Shown here: positions 1 to 12,556 of the stretch, piece by piece | Layout: every line of letters begins with the position of its first letter | Position numbering within the stretch: position 1 is the first letter of the stretch | Source of the DNA: Evernia prunastri | Taxonomy: Eukaryota; Ascomycota; Lecanoromycetes; Lecanorales; Parmeliaceae | Reading direction: 5' to 3' | Assembly (NCBI GenBank): GCA_003184365.1 | Contig: NKYR01000071.1 | Span: forward strand, 62,001 to 126,000 | Length of the DNA stretch: 64,000 bases | Translations under genes and position numbers: made by a program | The notes under the pieces: generated by a model | Database searches by the model: none | Seen by the model: the letters and a program-made list of their open reading frames with translations, nothing else | What the model was told of the DNA's origin: nothing

Positions 1-1353
1 GCCCATCCTCCTTCCTGAGGGAGTCGTGCAATCGTTGCTGACCCTTTCAAGTACATCTTCTTTAGCAGCAAATTCCACGTCGATAGCGGCATTACCTCAT
101 GGAATTTATAACGACTCGTCCGTATCGATCGTGGCATTAGGGGATGGTGACAAACGGTTGTTGTTTCAGGAAGGCACTGGGGACATTCGAGAAGCGCTTT
201 TCACTCAATCAACCAGCTCGTGGACGAGTGATATCAACAACGTGGTAGCGACGGATGCGAGAAATAATACGCCGCTGGCAGCACTGCTCGTGAACAGCAC
301 GGGCACTCCCTTTGCTGCTGATACAGGACCTGTGGTAGGTGCCTTAGATTTCATCGTGCGGAATATTATATGGGCTAAATCGTGTTTAAGATCTTCCTCT
401 TTTACATAACCTCCACCAATCAACTCGCCAGTAAACAATTCATCTCCGGGTCATGGACTAGCCGCGACAATTTTTCTCCCAGCGGAACCCCAAACATGAC
501 CATTACGACCGCCACCGACACGCGAGCTTTATCCTGCACTCTACTCAACAACAATGTACTCTCGGGCCAAGCATTCGTCTTCTACGTAGCTCAGAATGGC
601 AGCGTTGAGTCTTTGACAATCACCCCCACTTCCGCTGATAGCATCGTCGCAAACCCTGGACAGAGCTTGCCAAATGGTTTGCAGGGAGGCCATGTACTGA
701 CGCTGGCTGCGGGAACATCGGAATCCAATAATGTGGCTACTCCACAGGTCGGGGTGCTTACTTCGAATGGTAGTGTGTACTACAACTTGTATTTCTCCTT
801 CTTCAACAACAGCGCCTGGACTCCGCCAGAGCGTACGTGTACCCTCTGATTTCCCAGAATTCAACGTTGTGCTGACGCAAAAGCTCCAGTCCAAACCCTC
901 CTCGTCCCCGCTCTCCCCCCAAACGAACAAATCACCTACCCTACCTCTCTCACACTCGCAAACGCCTACCCCGCCACCGCCACATCCCTCCCATCCACTC
1001 CCACCAATGCCCCTTCCAGCCCATCCCTCCAATCAGCATCCTACAACGAATCCCTCATCGGCGATGTCGACATCGCCCAAGTCTTTGTCAACAACCCCAC
1101 CTCTCGTTCCTACACCCTTTTCGGCTTCTGGGTCAACGGCACCGATCTCGCCGCTTACACGACGAAAAACATTGGTCTGAGCACGCAGCCGAAGAGCAGC
1201 TTTCCGTACAGTAGACTGGCGGGTGCCGTGGGTGGGAATGGTAGTGATGTTTTGCTTTATCATCAGATCAATGCGACGAGTTGGGCGGAGGACGTTTATA
1301 ATCTGGACGGTGGATTCTTCACCACGAGTTACTTCCAGGTCGCAACCAATTGA
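1..1353 (+). CDS. Secreted fucose-lectin-like beta-propeller protein, 5' truncated
   Basis: The frame is open from base 2, so the gene begins outside the window. I join three exons, <2-334, 391-832 and 890-1353. Introns are 56 bp (GTAGGT...TTAAG, phase 0) and 57 bp (GTACGT...CCAG, phase 1), and the TGA is at 1351. The visible ~410 residues hold repeats of the style 'RLLFQEGTGDIREAL', 'IFLFYITSTNQL' and 'SDVLLYHQINATSWAED', each a beta-strand-rich blade ending near a Trp. That pattern is known from fungal fucose-specific lectin-like propellers. Several N-glycosylation sequons (NST, NGS, NGT, NAT) suggest a secreted or surface protein. Sugar-binding residues were not verified, so the family call is tentative while the gene itself is well supported by the three-exon phase agreement. 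Confidence 0.6.
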
Positions 1354-2030
1354 TGATCAATACAACACCTTTTGGAACGGCTGGACCGATGGACCAGATG
1401 ACGGTATATTCGACTGAGATGATACCCAAGAAGATTATACGCTTCCCAATGTCATCGGTTTAAGCTATAAGGTGCTGCCCCCGCCCCCTCCTCCCCCGGC
1501 CAATGGCTCCCGCAGGCTCAGCGCACACAAAGTGCGGCCCCGAGGCTCATTGTTTTTATCGGCTGGGGCAGCATATTAAGATTGACAGACAAAACGATCC
1601 ATTACACGCTGGTCCCCAACCTTCTCACGCTTTGCGAAAAGCCCGAGGCACGTCGCGTGGCCCAAAAAGGGGTTCACCTCCACCATGGTCAAGAGTCAGT
1701 CTTCGCACCGGTGTAGCGCAGCACACTACAGATGGGTGCTTACCCGAAGAGCGGATTCAGAAGTTGCATGTACATGCCTATACCATACGCGGCGCGTCAC
1801 CGCAGTATAAATCCTTGCGCAATCCGTGGTCCGATGTCCTCGGCATAACTTGGAGTATTGACACTGACCCACGCTACTTATGCCCACGGAGGTTTTGTGG
1901 GGGGGATTGTGTATATTTATTTGGAGTGTATTTATCCGTCTGGCGATCTATCTATGAAGCTATGTATTTATTTATATTTTTGGCTCTGTATCTATTCATT
2001 TAACTATCTACCCATCTATCTATCTATATA

Positions 2031-2062
2031 CCTACCTACCTACCTACCTACCTACCTACCTA
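2031..2062. repeat. (CTAC)n microsatellite
   Basis: About eight uninterrupted CCTA units lie inside a longer degenerate CTAT/CTAC tract covering roughly 1990-2105. Confidence 0.9.
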
Positions 2063-2286
2063 TCTGTCCATTCATCTATCAACCCATTTGCCTATCTACA
2101 TACCAACCACGACTCCTCCCGCCATCACCCCCACCATAGAAAGAAGGCCCATCTCACAACTGCCCCAGTGAAGCCTAGTAAAAAGACCATCTGTAGGCAG
2201 AGCTACGCCACGCCGTCGATACAATCTGACCCTTACTGATACCCAGCTCTGTGCTTACGTTACTCTTTAATCTTTCTTTCTTTTTC

Positions 2287-2450
2287 TTCTGCTTCTTCTT
2301 CTTCTTCTTCTTCTTCTTCTTCTTCTTCTTCTTCTTCTTCTTCTTCTTCTTCTTCTTCTTCTCCTTCTCCTTCTCCTTCTCCTTCTCCTTCTTCTCCTCC
2401 TCCTCCTCCTCCTCCTTCTCCTTCTTCTTTTTCTCTTTCTTCTCCTTCAG
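2287..2450. repeat. (TTC)n / (CCTTCT)n / (CTC)n compound microsatellite
   Basis: A pure TTC run covers roughly 2291-2361. It is followed by alternating CTCCTT hexamers and a CTC run, then degenerate pyrimidines. The strand is a long polypyrimidine tract with mirror symmetry, the type that can form a triplex. It lies between genes. Confidence 0.92.
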
Positions 2451-2889
2451 CAGCAGACACCACCTCACCACAACCACCGCTCCGACTCCCATCTCGCTTT
2501 AGATATACCCTGACAACAGAGCACACACATCTTTCTCTAATCACAACTAACACCATCCCTTTCCATAAAAACAAAAAAGAAAACGACCCAAAATGCCAAG
2601 CCATCTTCCGCTGCAGCCATCGCCTCCACGCTTTCCTGCAACAGCGACACTTCCACCCACGAGCTCAGAGCGTTTCTGCATTTCTGCAGCAATGGCCTAT
2701 ATCGGAGAGACGGATGACGGGCGTACGTACGTAAGAACTTGGTGGGTCAAGAGTCTGGGTTATGGCAAACGGATCGCTGTGGGGATTTGTGAGGGGGGTT
2801 GTGCGTACTTGGTTTGCAAGGATGGGAGAGGGTAGGCAAGGTAGGGGCTGGTTTGGTGCTTTCCGAAGTAAGAGGGGGGGAAAGGGGTT

Positions 2890-5800
2890 ATCTAGGTGTG
2901 GAAGAATACGTGATCGGACGGTGGGGCAGTGACGCGTTGATGAGGGGTTGAAGCTCCATCAAAGGTGTCTGAAGCACAGAAGGACTGGAAGCCGAAGAAA
3001 TTCCAACCGCGAACTTTTGTGTCGTCTTGAACGATGCTTGGATGGCGTCGAAAACAATTTGTCAGACTGAGACTGAGACCGAGACTTTATGAGCTTAGTG
3101 ATGGCTTTCACACTCGCTCGCGGTGGGATACTCTGGGAGATGGGTAAAGCGATCCATGGGCGGTTACACATAGCAAGGTCGTTTTTATATGACGATGATG
3201 TAGACTTCGTTTCCTGGACATTCCTTCCATTCGCAGGAGTGATGGGGGCCGGATAGCTCATCGAAGCCGATGCCACACACAATACCGAGCATGACCGCTA
3301 TATCCCTAGCTGGCCACCTCGGTCGGACCCGTCCACTCGATGCTTGACAAATACGCAGCCGGCTTCGTCCCACCGCTGCGTTAGCATGGTCCGAGGACGG
3401 ATTCCCCGTGTGCCGAAAATGATTTTCGAGGGGTCGAGAAGTCAGTACTTGAATCTAATTTGTCTAGTCTGAAAGAGATATGACATACTGGGATTGACCT
3501 GTCACGGGGGTGGGTTAACGCGGGTGCGGCGGAGGTTGATGTTGCGGTTATGGTACCGACCCACGACAAGCATTTGTCACGGGAATATAGTATTGACAGG
3601 TCTATGACGTGGGCTTTCAGGCGTAGCTTCGGAAGCGGTAACTCACCTCATAGTAAGCGACAAGCACCCAATCATCCGCATTCAAATTATGGCTATCTGT
3701 GCTGCTGGATCGGCAAATTGTACAATACGCCCTCCACCTGATCGCAATCGAGAACCGGGAGCAGTTTACTACTGCTCTGATCATGATAAATCTAGACGCC
3801 ATGGCTCGCAAAACTCCCACTGCTGATGGAATAATCCTGCGCTCGGTTGGACAAGACTTTGCTGTACGCGAACAAGTGAACATACGGTGGGTTGGAACGC
3901 ACGGAGACAAAGTGCATGGAGGGCCCGCTGTCGTAGATGTAGCCGATGCTGGGGCAGGAAACGTCGTTGCAGTAGTCGTTGCGGATGATGAGGATCGCGA
4001 GGTTTGGGAGGGAGAAGCGGTGGAGGCTGAGGTGAAGGCGAAGGCGAAGGCGACACCAGATAATGTCGAGGCGATGTTAGCGACTACGTGAACACTGGAG
4101 TCGATAAAATTGACCAAAGCCTGGCTCTAGATCGCGGCAATAAGCTCTACGACGGCAACATTGTTGGCTGTAGCGGCGCTTTTGATGGATAAGGTGCTGT
4201 AGACTGACGCGATGCTCTCGAGGCATTCATTACTCTGCATGGAAGCAACACTCGCACTCGAGGCTGACATTGGAGATTTTACAGATGGAGTGCTCGCATC
4301 GCCCACTTCAGCACTGTCAAGTAGCGCCCTGACGTTGACGCTGTTGTCGCCATCGACAACACGCCGGTCATGGAAATCCCAGCACTACCCGCACCCAGTG
4401 CGAAGCCAACCAGTACCGCGTCTCCATATCCCGTGCTGGTTGGCAGTGGCGGAAGTATCTCAGATTCACTCCTGGGATCTACTTGCCAGATCACATAAAC
4501 TGAAGCTACGATGTCGCCGACGTATTCGACATCGTTGGAATCCCAGGTGGGGCTATCGTCGTAGATGAGGGAGTCGGAGAGGATGCCGAAGAGTGGGCAT
4601 GCGGGATCGGACGCTGTGCTTGTTGCTATAGTCGGTTAGGACAGTGATACTGTTCTCGCTATGGTTGATCCGATGATGGTCGATCTTGTCACAGTCGCGG
4701 GTGTGGAGTCTGACTCCTGCTGTCGCTTTTGTTCTTGCGCTACCCATAGCTGTACCCGAAGCTGTGTCCAGGCGATCTGTAGCATTTTTCATCGACATGC
4801 TAAGGGTACTGGAACCCAGATTTGTATCCAAATAGCCTAATGAATTGCTCATAGATCAGCTGATCGCGACGGCGTCTGAGCCTACGTTCGTCGGATGCGA
4901 TCTCCATACGGTGGCTGTAGAGTCCCCGAAGACGTCCTCATTTCGTATATAACAACCAGGCTGATATGAGAAGACAAGAGGGTCCTGCTTATGAAGCTAG
5001 GCGTGCAGTTATGGTCGTCTTGGAGTGCGCGCTTTTGCTGCTTGTGGGGGTTCGTGGGTTTGCACCACCATGCCAAGTCTCGGAGACGAAGCGAACATTG
5101 CCCGCAGGATCAATCATTATCTCCGCGGCTGTTCTATCGTCGATGACTTTCTCGGACCATGTGGAGGCATGGGCTATGTGTGCGTAAAGGCACTGGTATA
5201 TAGTCGACGTTGTTGTCGACTGTAATTGTGATGGTGGAACAGACACTGGCAGCGCTGAGCAGCAACTTGCCCTCAGTTGAAGTTTCGACAGGGGATGTGT
5301 CATTTCAATTACTTTGGCCGAAAGTACGGGAGAGAATGATTCAAAGCAGCAAGCATAGAGGAGGTCGGCACATGATGTAATGGGAGGCGGGGAGGAATAT
5401 CCCAGCGATTGCGGATAACGCAACAATGAAAGTGTCTTCAAGGTCAGCATTTTCGACCGTGCTCAAGCTGATAACGTGACGCAATCCGCACAAACTGCAA
5501 TCTGGATTCCCTGGGAACTGAGCCGGTGTGGAGCAAAGGTTTGAATCCATTTCGGGGGTGCAATTCGGGCCACGGCACTTCTGGGCCTTTTTCTCGTTTA
5601 TGTTGTCGAAAGAGCTGAATGCGAGTGGAGATTCAGCAGATGGTGGTGCACAAGCGTTAGATAGATAAAGAGAATCAGCTAAACACAAAAGCAAAGAGTC
5701 TGAATCGTCGTACAGACAGAAGCCAGAGTCTTGTATGGAAAGAATGACTGCACTGTCGGTCTCAGCTTGAGCACCTCTGCCCCAGCTACAGCAATTATAA
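2890..5800 (-). pseudogene. Minus-strand coding relic or unresolved multi-exon gene
   Basis: Several minus-strand stretches read like real protein but lie in different frames with intervening stops. One at about 5700-5400 is Cys-rich (contains 'CRGPNCTPEMDSNLC'). One at about 5260-5190 reads 'SVCSTITITVDNNVDYIPV'. One at about 4620-4500 reads 'CPLFGILSDSLIYDDSPTW'. One at about 4015-3797 reads 'NLAILIIRNDYCNDVSCPS' then 'GYIYDSGPSMHFVSV' and stops at TAG. One at about 3700-3650 ends at a good GTGAGT donor. A last one at about 3040-2890 reads 'VLQTPLMELQPLINA'. Some junctions look like introns (for example CTAAC...CTATAG near 4625), but others need frameshifts or stops to be ignored. Ser/Thr-rich and Cys-rich pieces suggest a secreted protein. 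I could not name the family or build an intact model; decay is inferred. Confidence 0.35.
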
Positions 5801-6600
5801 TGCGAGTGTCACAGCACTTAAGATCCCAAGATTATTTGCACCGAAAAAGCATACTCGCTTCCCGCGCACCTCGAAAACATATAGACAACAGTGCTCAACA
5901 ACACGAAAATCGAGATAAAGACATTGTAAACTTCGATGGCGTGAGCAAGATAAAATCTTTCTCGAGGTATAAGCCCAAACCAAGTGGACTCGTCTTTGAG
6001 TTCCCTATCGAATCTCTTTGGCTTGCTTCGAACCTTCTAAACAAGATCCGCTCTGATATCGTGAGACTGTACTAGGCAATACGCAACGTTCAAGGTTGGC
6101 GGAATCTCATCCTTTGCTACTGCTGTCCCCGCACTGGTGACATTGCCCGCGAGGTAGAGCGACTTAGCTTGCCTATCCCCAACTTCACGATGGATCATAT
6201 GAAGGGGATGCCGTTTCAAAAAGGGAAATAGGTTTTTATTATTATACGCAGCATCCTGAAAAGAAGAAAGAGGGGGACTTGGTTTGGGGTTGTAAAAACC
6301 AAATACCCAGCAAATTACATTGAGTAGATTCCCATAGACGTTACAATTGTTGATGATGGCTACACGGCGGTAGTACCTAGGTAAAGTGAGGAGTAGAGCT
6401 GCGGCTCAGACCTCAACGCGCCAAGACCGCCAAGACCGCGAGGGCATGACTTTAGACAGCCCAGCTGGATTCCTGAGGAGCAAATACTAGATTATCTTTA
6501 CACACCTCGAGCGTAGGCCTTACAGCGCTGCGTTACTTACATTACTCACATACTCTACGAGTAGGGTCAAGGGGGCACAATTCCACATAGCTGTAAACAC
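5801..6600. other. Intergenic
   Basis: No convincing coding signal on either strand. This contains the upstream region of the gene starting at 6601. Confidence 0.5.
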
Positions 6601-7545
6601 ATGGCTTGGTACGAGGCGCTCTCGAACCCTGTCGTCGGTCTTTTCCATCGCTGGATTCCTATCAAAGCCTATCTACCCACACCTGAAACAGCTGGAGTAC
6701 AGGACCAACAGCCCAGCGCTCTTCCTTCGCAATGTATCAGCCTCACCCGAGAGTCGCTGGTGGAGCCAGCCCATCATGCGCAATCCTCCAACAGCATCTC
6801 GTCACCGCAACTCAGCTCTATGGAAAACACATACACGCAAGCTTCGGTGCCCCTTTCGCCGCTCCTTCGTCTCCCCTTCGAGCTCCGCACCTACATTTAC
6901 GAACTCGCTCTCGGGGGCAACGTTCTCAACCTCAGACTACACAACCGCACCAAGATGACCCACGTCAGGCTGTCGAACCCCGACCCGACCACCGATCCCC
7001 CTCCGCTCTTTCTCGACCTTCTCGCCGAACCCTACTGCATCTCGCCTCCGGACGAATGCTCGACCACGGGCTTCCCTCTCATCCTCACCTGCCGCTCCAT
7101 CCACCGCGATGCGATACATCTCCTGTACGCTTCCAATACGTTCCACATCCGGGACCTCAGCGTCCTGGTCCGCTGGGCCGACCTGTCCCTGCTGCCTCCG
7201 CAGCGCTTAGCTGATGTACGACACATGTCCGTTGGCTGGGTGTACTACAGCGATCCGGAACATTTCGTTGGGGTTGCGGCCGAGCCGTATGACTGGCGGA
7301 CGTGGTCGCGGTTCTGGGATATAGTGGCGAGACAGATGGGTGGGCTGAGGAAGTTGGAGCTGAGGATGGAGTTTATCGGGCCTAGGGAAGAGGTTGGGGT
7401 GGAGAGGGAGTGGGTGAAAGCCATGTTGGGAGTCGGACGGATCAAGGAGGCTACGGTTGAGATCGTGCTGCGGACGAGTTCTTGGTCTGGGGACCGGTGT
7501 GAAGAGGTGGAGAAGGCGGTGAAAGGTGCATGGCTACAAAAATGA
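6601..7545 (+). CDS. 2EXR/DUF7730-type domain protein
   Basis: Single-exon ORF of 314 residues. Residues 1-85 are low in conserved features. The recognisable part starts at about residue 87 with 'LLRLPFELRTYIYELALGG', the F-box-like opening helix shared by the fungal 2EXR and DUF7730 families. It continues with the usual 'LILTCRSIHRDAIHLLYASNTFHI' block (quoted in part) in which a transcript-rich set of fungal proteins of unknown function is conserved. An alternative start is Met74, which would remove the poorly conserved leader. No signal peptide or membrane helix is evident. Function is unknown. A second member of the same broad family lies at 25508-26512, although the two are not close copies. 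Confidence 0.75.
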   Translation: MAWYEALSNPVVGLFHRWIPIKAYLPTPETAGVQDQQPSALPSQCISLTRESLVEPAHHAQSSNSISSPQLSSMENTYTQASVPLSPLLRLPFELRTYIYELALGGNVLNLRLHNRTKMTHVRLSNPDPTTDPPPLFLDLLAEPYCISPPDECSTTGFPLILTCRSIHRDAIHLLYASNTFHIRDLSVLVRWADLSLLPPQRLADVRHMSVGWVYYSDPEHFVGVAAEPYDWRTWSRFWDIVARQMGGLRKLELRMEFIGPREEVGVEREWVKAMLGVGRIKEATVEIVLRTSSWSGDRCEEVEKAVKGAWLQK

Positions 7546-7917
7546 CACGGGCCCCTCGAGGACTAAATTGGGAAAGACTCCGGACAAATTTACATTGGCC
7601 TGTTTGCTTCTATCACTGGGTTGCACCTCCTACCTGGTATAACAGTGAGTTGCAAGGTGATAAGACGCCAAGGACGACAAGGCCAAGGAATACCGCGTCT
7701 CTATGTGCGCATGCCTGACCGAATTCTTTGAAGAGCTAGCATTCTCTCTCTACCATGACCTTTTCCAAGGCTTGGCAGCCCTCGAATCATCAGTATGACC
7801 GCAATGCTCCTGACCCGCAGTGATGGCTTTCCGTTCTAAGACTGCACTCATGGTCCAACAAAATCTAGTGGATCAGAAGCTTTATCCGTCCTATATCAAT
7901 TGCTTGAGCAAAAGTAC
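7546..7917. other. Convergent intergenic spacer
   Basis: Spacer between the convergent 2EXR-type gene and the zinc-cluster gene. No coding signal was recognised; it should hold both 3' untranslated regions. Confidence 0.5.
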
Positions 7918-9763
7918 CTATATCAAAATCGACGCAGACATGGGCCTCGATTCTGGTGATTGCCTTCTCCGTGCATAGCCGTGGGCCACATAATCCATTG
8001 TTTGAGGATCCGTATTCATATATCGCTCCTCAACTTCCTGAAGCCTGCGCGCCGCTATCCTAGCCATGGTAGCACCATCCCAGGCTCCTTCGCGCCACGG
8101 CGATGACGAGAGAAGAGCAATTGCTTCCCTGCAGACTCTCAAGTTCTGACACTTTATGGCTGTGAGATACAAAGGATGTATAACACCTGCGTAGAATGAG
8201 AACATGGGTGTTGGGTTGACGCCGGCGTTATTGTTGGCGGCAACAATGTGCTGAACTCCGAGCTTCACCACATCATCCGTTGGTCCGATGACAGATTTTG
8301 CGAGGTCTACGATGAGGCGGAACTCGGGCTCATGGTCCGCGTAGAATTGTTGGTCCGATGGCTGTAGGCAAGCTGTAAGGACCATCAGATTTGTCTCGTA
8401 GTTCATTTTTAAGACAACTATCCGTTGTGACGTCTCGGTGTCGATCTCTCCCCAGAGCTTTACCGTGAGAGCTTCAAGTGAAACTGGCCATCTCTTCAGT
8501 TGCACCAAGAGCTTTTCACGTTTTGTCCACAGTTCCGGCGGGACTTGGTCTGGGGACTTTGCGCCCTCATACGGAGCAGCGAGCTGTCGAAAGTGATATA
8601 TGGCATTGATTTGGTAAGTCAAAGACTCTATCGCTTCCTGCAAGGTGGAAAATTGATCTAAATGCGGCGGACTATCGCCGGGACCATCGAGCGGGCTTAT
8701 GATGGGAGCTTGAAAGTTCTTCAATCCCAGCCACATGGTCGCTTGCCTGTCCATAACGCAGAAGGTCCTCAGAATTTCGTGTCTTAGAGGATCCTGGTCA
8801 GTTGAGATTGTCTGGAGCCCCGCGGACAGCGATCCGTGATCTCGCCGCAAGATGTTGAGACCGCTTCGGAGGTGAATGAGAGATCCTGTATCGTTGCCCT
8901 GCAGGAACTCGAATATTGTGAAAAGGAAGCATAATATTATTGTCAGGCTGGTGGATCCTTCCGAATCATTCGCTATACGTTCTCGGAGATGCTTCAGGGC
9001 TTTGTAATACTGCAAATGAGCGAATTCATGACAGACATTTGCTTGCTCGTTTTCCAGGGTAATGACGTTGTTGATTGCCAGTCTTTCTCCAATCGAGCCC
9101 AGAGCAATGACAGCGAACCGTACAGCCTCGTCACAGTGGCTGGCCTGTAAGATGAGCTGATGTGTCTCCGTAATTTCCAGGGCGGTCGAGAGCTGCTGTC
9201 CTATCTGGCAGCAGAAGAAAGCGAAGCTTCGGCGCTCCTGCCTTGTCCCCATGATGCTGATGGTGGGGCCCGGTATTATAGACAAGGCTTTGATTGTGGC
9301 GTCCACGGGGAACAGTTGGGCGCTGTCGCACTTGGGGAGAGCGGGAGCACGCTGTCTGGTTTCGTACCCGTCGCACACGCGGCCGGTGGAGCGGCATTTG
9401 CTGCAGGTGGGCTTTTCCTCATCGCACTTGACGTGTCGGATTCTATCGAGTTTGAGGAGTCAGCGGAACTACTGCTGGAGATGGACTACATGGCTAGCTC
9501 CAAGAACACGAAGCACAATGTTGAAGCAGCATGAAAAACGAGCACCAATCACCGGCTATTCAGTCGCCATTGATATTTCATTGCCAATTAAAGACGATAA
9601 AGCGCTGAGCATCGGTCTCGAAGACACAAAGCCATACCATCACTTTCGCTGCCAAAAGAAATAGATAACTGGGTAGACAAACTCACTTGCAAGTCTTGCA
9701 TCCAGTCTTGACGTGATATCCCCCAGCCCTCGGCCTCTTCACGGCCACGCTTACCGATGCCAT
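7918..9763 (-). CDS. Zn2Cys6 fungal transcription factor, two exons
   Basis: Exon 1 (9763-9687) starts at ATG and encodes a basic leader ending in GCKTCK. The intron is 9686-9443 (GTGAGT...GATAG, 244 bp). Exon 2 (9442-7918) resumes in phase with IRHVKCDEEKPTC. The joined cluster has Cys at residues 22, 25, 32, 39, 42 and 49, a complete C-X2-C-X6-C-X6-C-X2-C-X6-C binuclear zinc motif. The protein is 533 residues. The remainder is a helical C-terminal regulatory region of the fungal-specific TF type (for example 'FEFLQGNDTGSLIHLRSG', 'LRHEILRTFCVMDRQA'). It is expected to be a nuclear DNA-binding regulator; its targets cannot be inferred. The intron splitting the zinc cluster is common in this family. 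The open reading frame alone would miss the first two cysteines. Confidence 0.88.
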
Positions 9764-12556
9764 AGCCGAAAGGCACCCCACGTTCCCACCCACAAGAAGA
9801 AAACAATCTCGCTCGTAAGTCGTATCCCGTCTCCCACACCAAGGAGTCCATTGCGATAAAAACAAAAAGATGTCAGGCTGTAAAGGAGTGGACTAAATAC
9901 GTGGACATAAATTGGCTGCCTTGAGGTCGGTTATGTTGCTGCGCCTCACGGGCTTACCGGCGTGATCATTACTAAACCTCTATTTCCTCGGACGCGATTG
10001 GTCGTGTCGTGACTCGCTTAGTTGGCTTGGACTAGCGGTGAGCCCTTTGAATAAGGTAAGGTAGGTAAGGTTTTTATATATGGCTTGGAGTCTGGCGATG
10101 GTTTTGGGAGAGGTTCTTCAATAATAATAATGACTGAGTATTCATAAGAACTTCATCTTGTCATATGCTCCGAGTTCCTTACCCCATACACGACACGCGC
10201 TCACTGCAGCGTTGGTGCTGTAGGAGCCGGGACGTTCGGGACTTGCTATCCGGCTTATGCTTAAGGGCTGCGTTGGTGGTGAAAGCTTCTTCTTTTTCTT
10301 CTTCTTCTCCTCTCCTCTCCATCCTCTCCTCCCCTTCAAGTCTACCTTAACCATGTCAGAACCCCTTACCCCCTATACTCCATCCCCCCATCAAAGACTC
10401 CGCTAGCCATAATCCCACTACCCTCCAATTCCCGCTGAGCAGAGCAAACATCCCCTCATCGACAGCGTCTCCACTCCAACCTCCATGCCCTATGCACACC
10501 AGCTCCACCCAACCCTTCCCCTCCCATCTTCCAGCACTACCCGTCCTCCACCTCGCAAACACCATCCCCACACTGCCCCCTCCGCTCTTGCAACACGCAG
10601 AAGTCTGGTTTACTTCTGCGGATTGCAAGCGCGAGGATAATCTCCGCCCTCCCTGTCTGAATGCAAACGCCACTCCGACTTACTCGGGCTCCTTGAGAGC
10701 TAGGCAGCATTCGCAGCCGTGGTGGTGTATAATGTCTACAGGAGACAGCGCGGGGTTCAACGTCACGCGTGTGAGGATGTGAGCGTCTATCCAGACCATT
10801 TTGGAGCTGTCCACTAGCTTGTGTGAGTAAAAGGGGGGTTTCGAGGGGTTCAAGTTTGCCTGTCCCTCCTTAAACCTTGGCTTATCTTTGTCTTCTCTTC
10901 CCTTTGCTTCCTTTTGCTCCTCTTTCTTGCCATCCCTTCCCTTCCGTTTCTTGCCTCCCCTTCCCGTTCTTTTCCGAAGTTCCTGCCTTCTCTTTACCCC
11001 TCTTCCCTCCTCAGTCCTTCTCCCCCTCGCAACACACATATAGTCCTCCCCCACCTCACGCTGTACAATATACTATCCCATCGTCTGGCAACTGGGGTGC
11101 ACAAATCCTTGGCATCCCCCATCAAAAATCCATATCCACGAAATAGCAGATACGCTCATTTCAACACGCGATATGATTGTACATATGGATATCATATGAC
11201 TTATAGTCATAGTAGCTCCTCCCTCGAAACTCGCTGTCACTTTTTTCTCTTATATTAATTTCGTGATCAGAGATGCTATTTGACCGTTTCAAGAGTGACT
11301 TTCTGAACTTTGTCTTTGCTGAGTTTGCCTCTTTTCTGTTAGCATATAAGAAGTGATATTCAGATATTGATCCTTCTTTACATGATCAAGAATTATTTAA
11401 CATCTTATTATCAGACATTATACTGATGTATGGCTACTTGGCTCATAATCGAAGCCTGATGGACGCGATATTTTGGTGGTCGCGAGGGTTAAGCCCCTGA
11501 GTTGTGCACCCTGCCAGACGATGGGATACTCTACTCTACTCTACTCTACTCTACTCTAGGCCTCTTCTACTCTACCCCTCTCACACACCATTCTTGAGCA
11601 TTTCTGCCCGAGCTCAATGACACCGTGCCCATTTCTCTTTTCTTTTTCCTTATTCCTTACTACCTTGTCAAAGATGAGCCGCAATCATATATACCACCCG
11701 CTCCGTCCACCGACCCCTTATCTCAACCGGTCCGCAGAGCCTTTCCATATAATATCAATCGGCCGTTGCGTCTGAGACATCGTCCTGTTCGAGGCATCGT
11801 AGCGTGCGGGGACTCTTATTTTTCAAGAGTCGGAGCGCGCCCACTCACCTACAGCCCCCAACGCGTACAATAAGATCACACGGAATATCGTTGTCGACAG
11901 ATGGAGATTACAGACGAGGATATCGCAGACGGAGAGATTGCGGAGAGACCGAGGTTGCAGACAGGGGGAGATTGCGGACAGACAGAGCTTGAAGAAGTGC
12001 GCATAAGAGTGAGGGAGGGACGGGCGGAAAAGAGCGCGAGTGCTCCTGAGGGGCGAAGGGCGAGAGATGCGAGGTGAGGAGTACGTGCTGCGCTGCGCTA
12101 TTACTTGCGTACCGATTACCGTATGTGATGGAAAGTCGAGAGTGATGGAGGGTGTGGGAGAGATGATGTCGGAATCAGGGGGCTGTTGTTGAGAAGAAGA
12201 AGGGAAAGGGAATAAAAAGAAGGGAGGGCGTGGGGGAGGTGAGGTGAGGGAAGGGAAAGCTTTGCAAGGGAGGCTTTAGAGGGAGGGATATACTATGTAT
12301 GTAGTGATGATGGGGTTGGGGTTTATGAGTGGTTTTATATCATGTAGGGATCGAGGGAGAATGTTCTGCGCGAGGTAGATGGATGTCTTGCTTTTATAAC
12401 TGCTTCTAAGGGAAGGTAGGTGTGTGAATGGGCAAGGTAAAGGGAGATGATACCATTATGGTCGTTTATTTCTATCGAGGTCCCGTCTATTATTCCCGAC
12501 TAGTACGTGACATGCGCTGATGGCTCGTAGAACAAGTGTGCATCCAGATCCCGCGT
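9764..12556. other. Long intergenic region
   Basis: No convincing gene in 2.8 kb. ORFs here are short, low-complexity (pyrimidine-rich at 10290-10330 and 10880-11030; purine-rich at 12000-12300) and lack conserved protein patterns. A pentanucleotide repeat is listed separately. The right part should hold the 3' region of the gene ending at 12557. Confidence 0.5.
11527..11558. repeat. (TACTC)n pentanucleotide repeat
   Basis: About six perfect tandem TACTC units, with further degenerate copies to about 11575. Confidence 0.9.

Larger units (their letters stand above)
1354..2890. other. Intergenic, simple-sequence rich
   Basis: No protein-like reading frame was found. The stretch holds a C-rich spacer near 1470-1500, a tetranucleotide run and a long pyrimidine microsatellite (listed separately). 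ORFs here only translate these repeats as poly-Phe, poly-Lys or poly-Glu. Confidence 0.6.

Noticed and set aside
2175..2604. Poly-Lys, poly-Glu and poly-Phe ORFs
   Set aside because: Translations of the TTC/CTC microsatellite in different frames.
3699..4091. 130-aa plus-strand ORF with Ala/Glu/Lys-rich end
   Set aside because: Antisense of minus-strand fragments with better protein character; its end translates a repeated GGCGAA hexamer.
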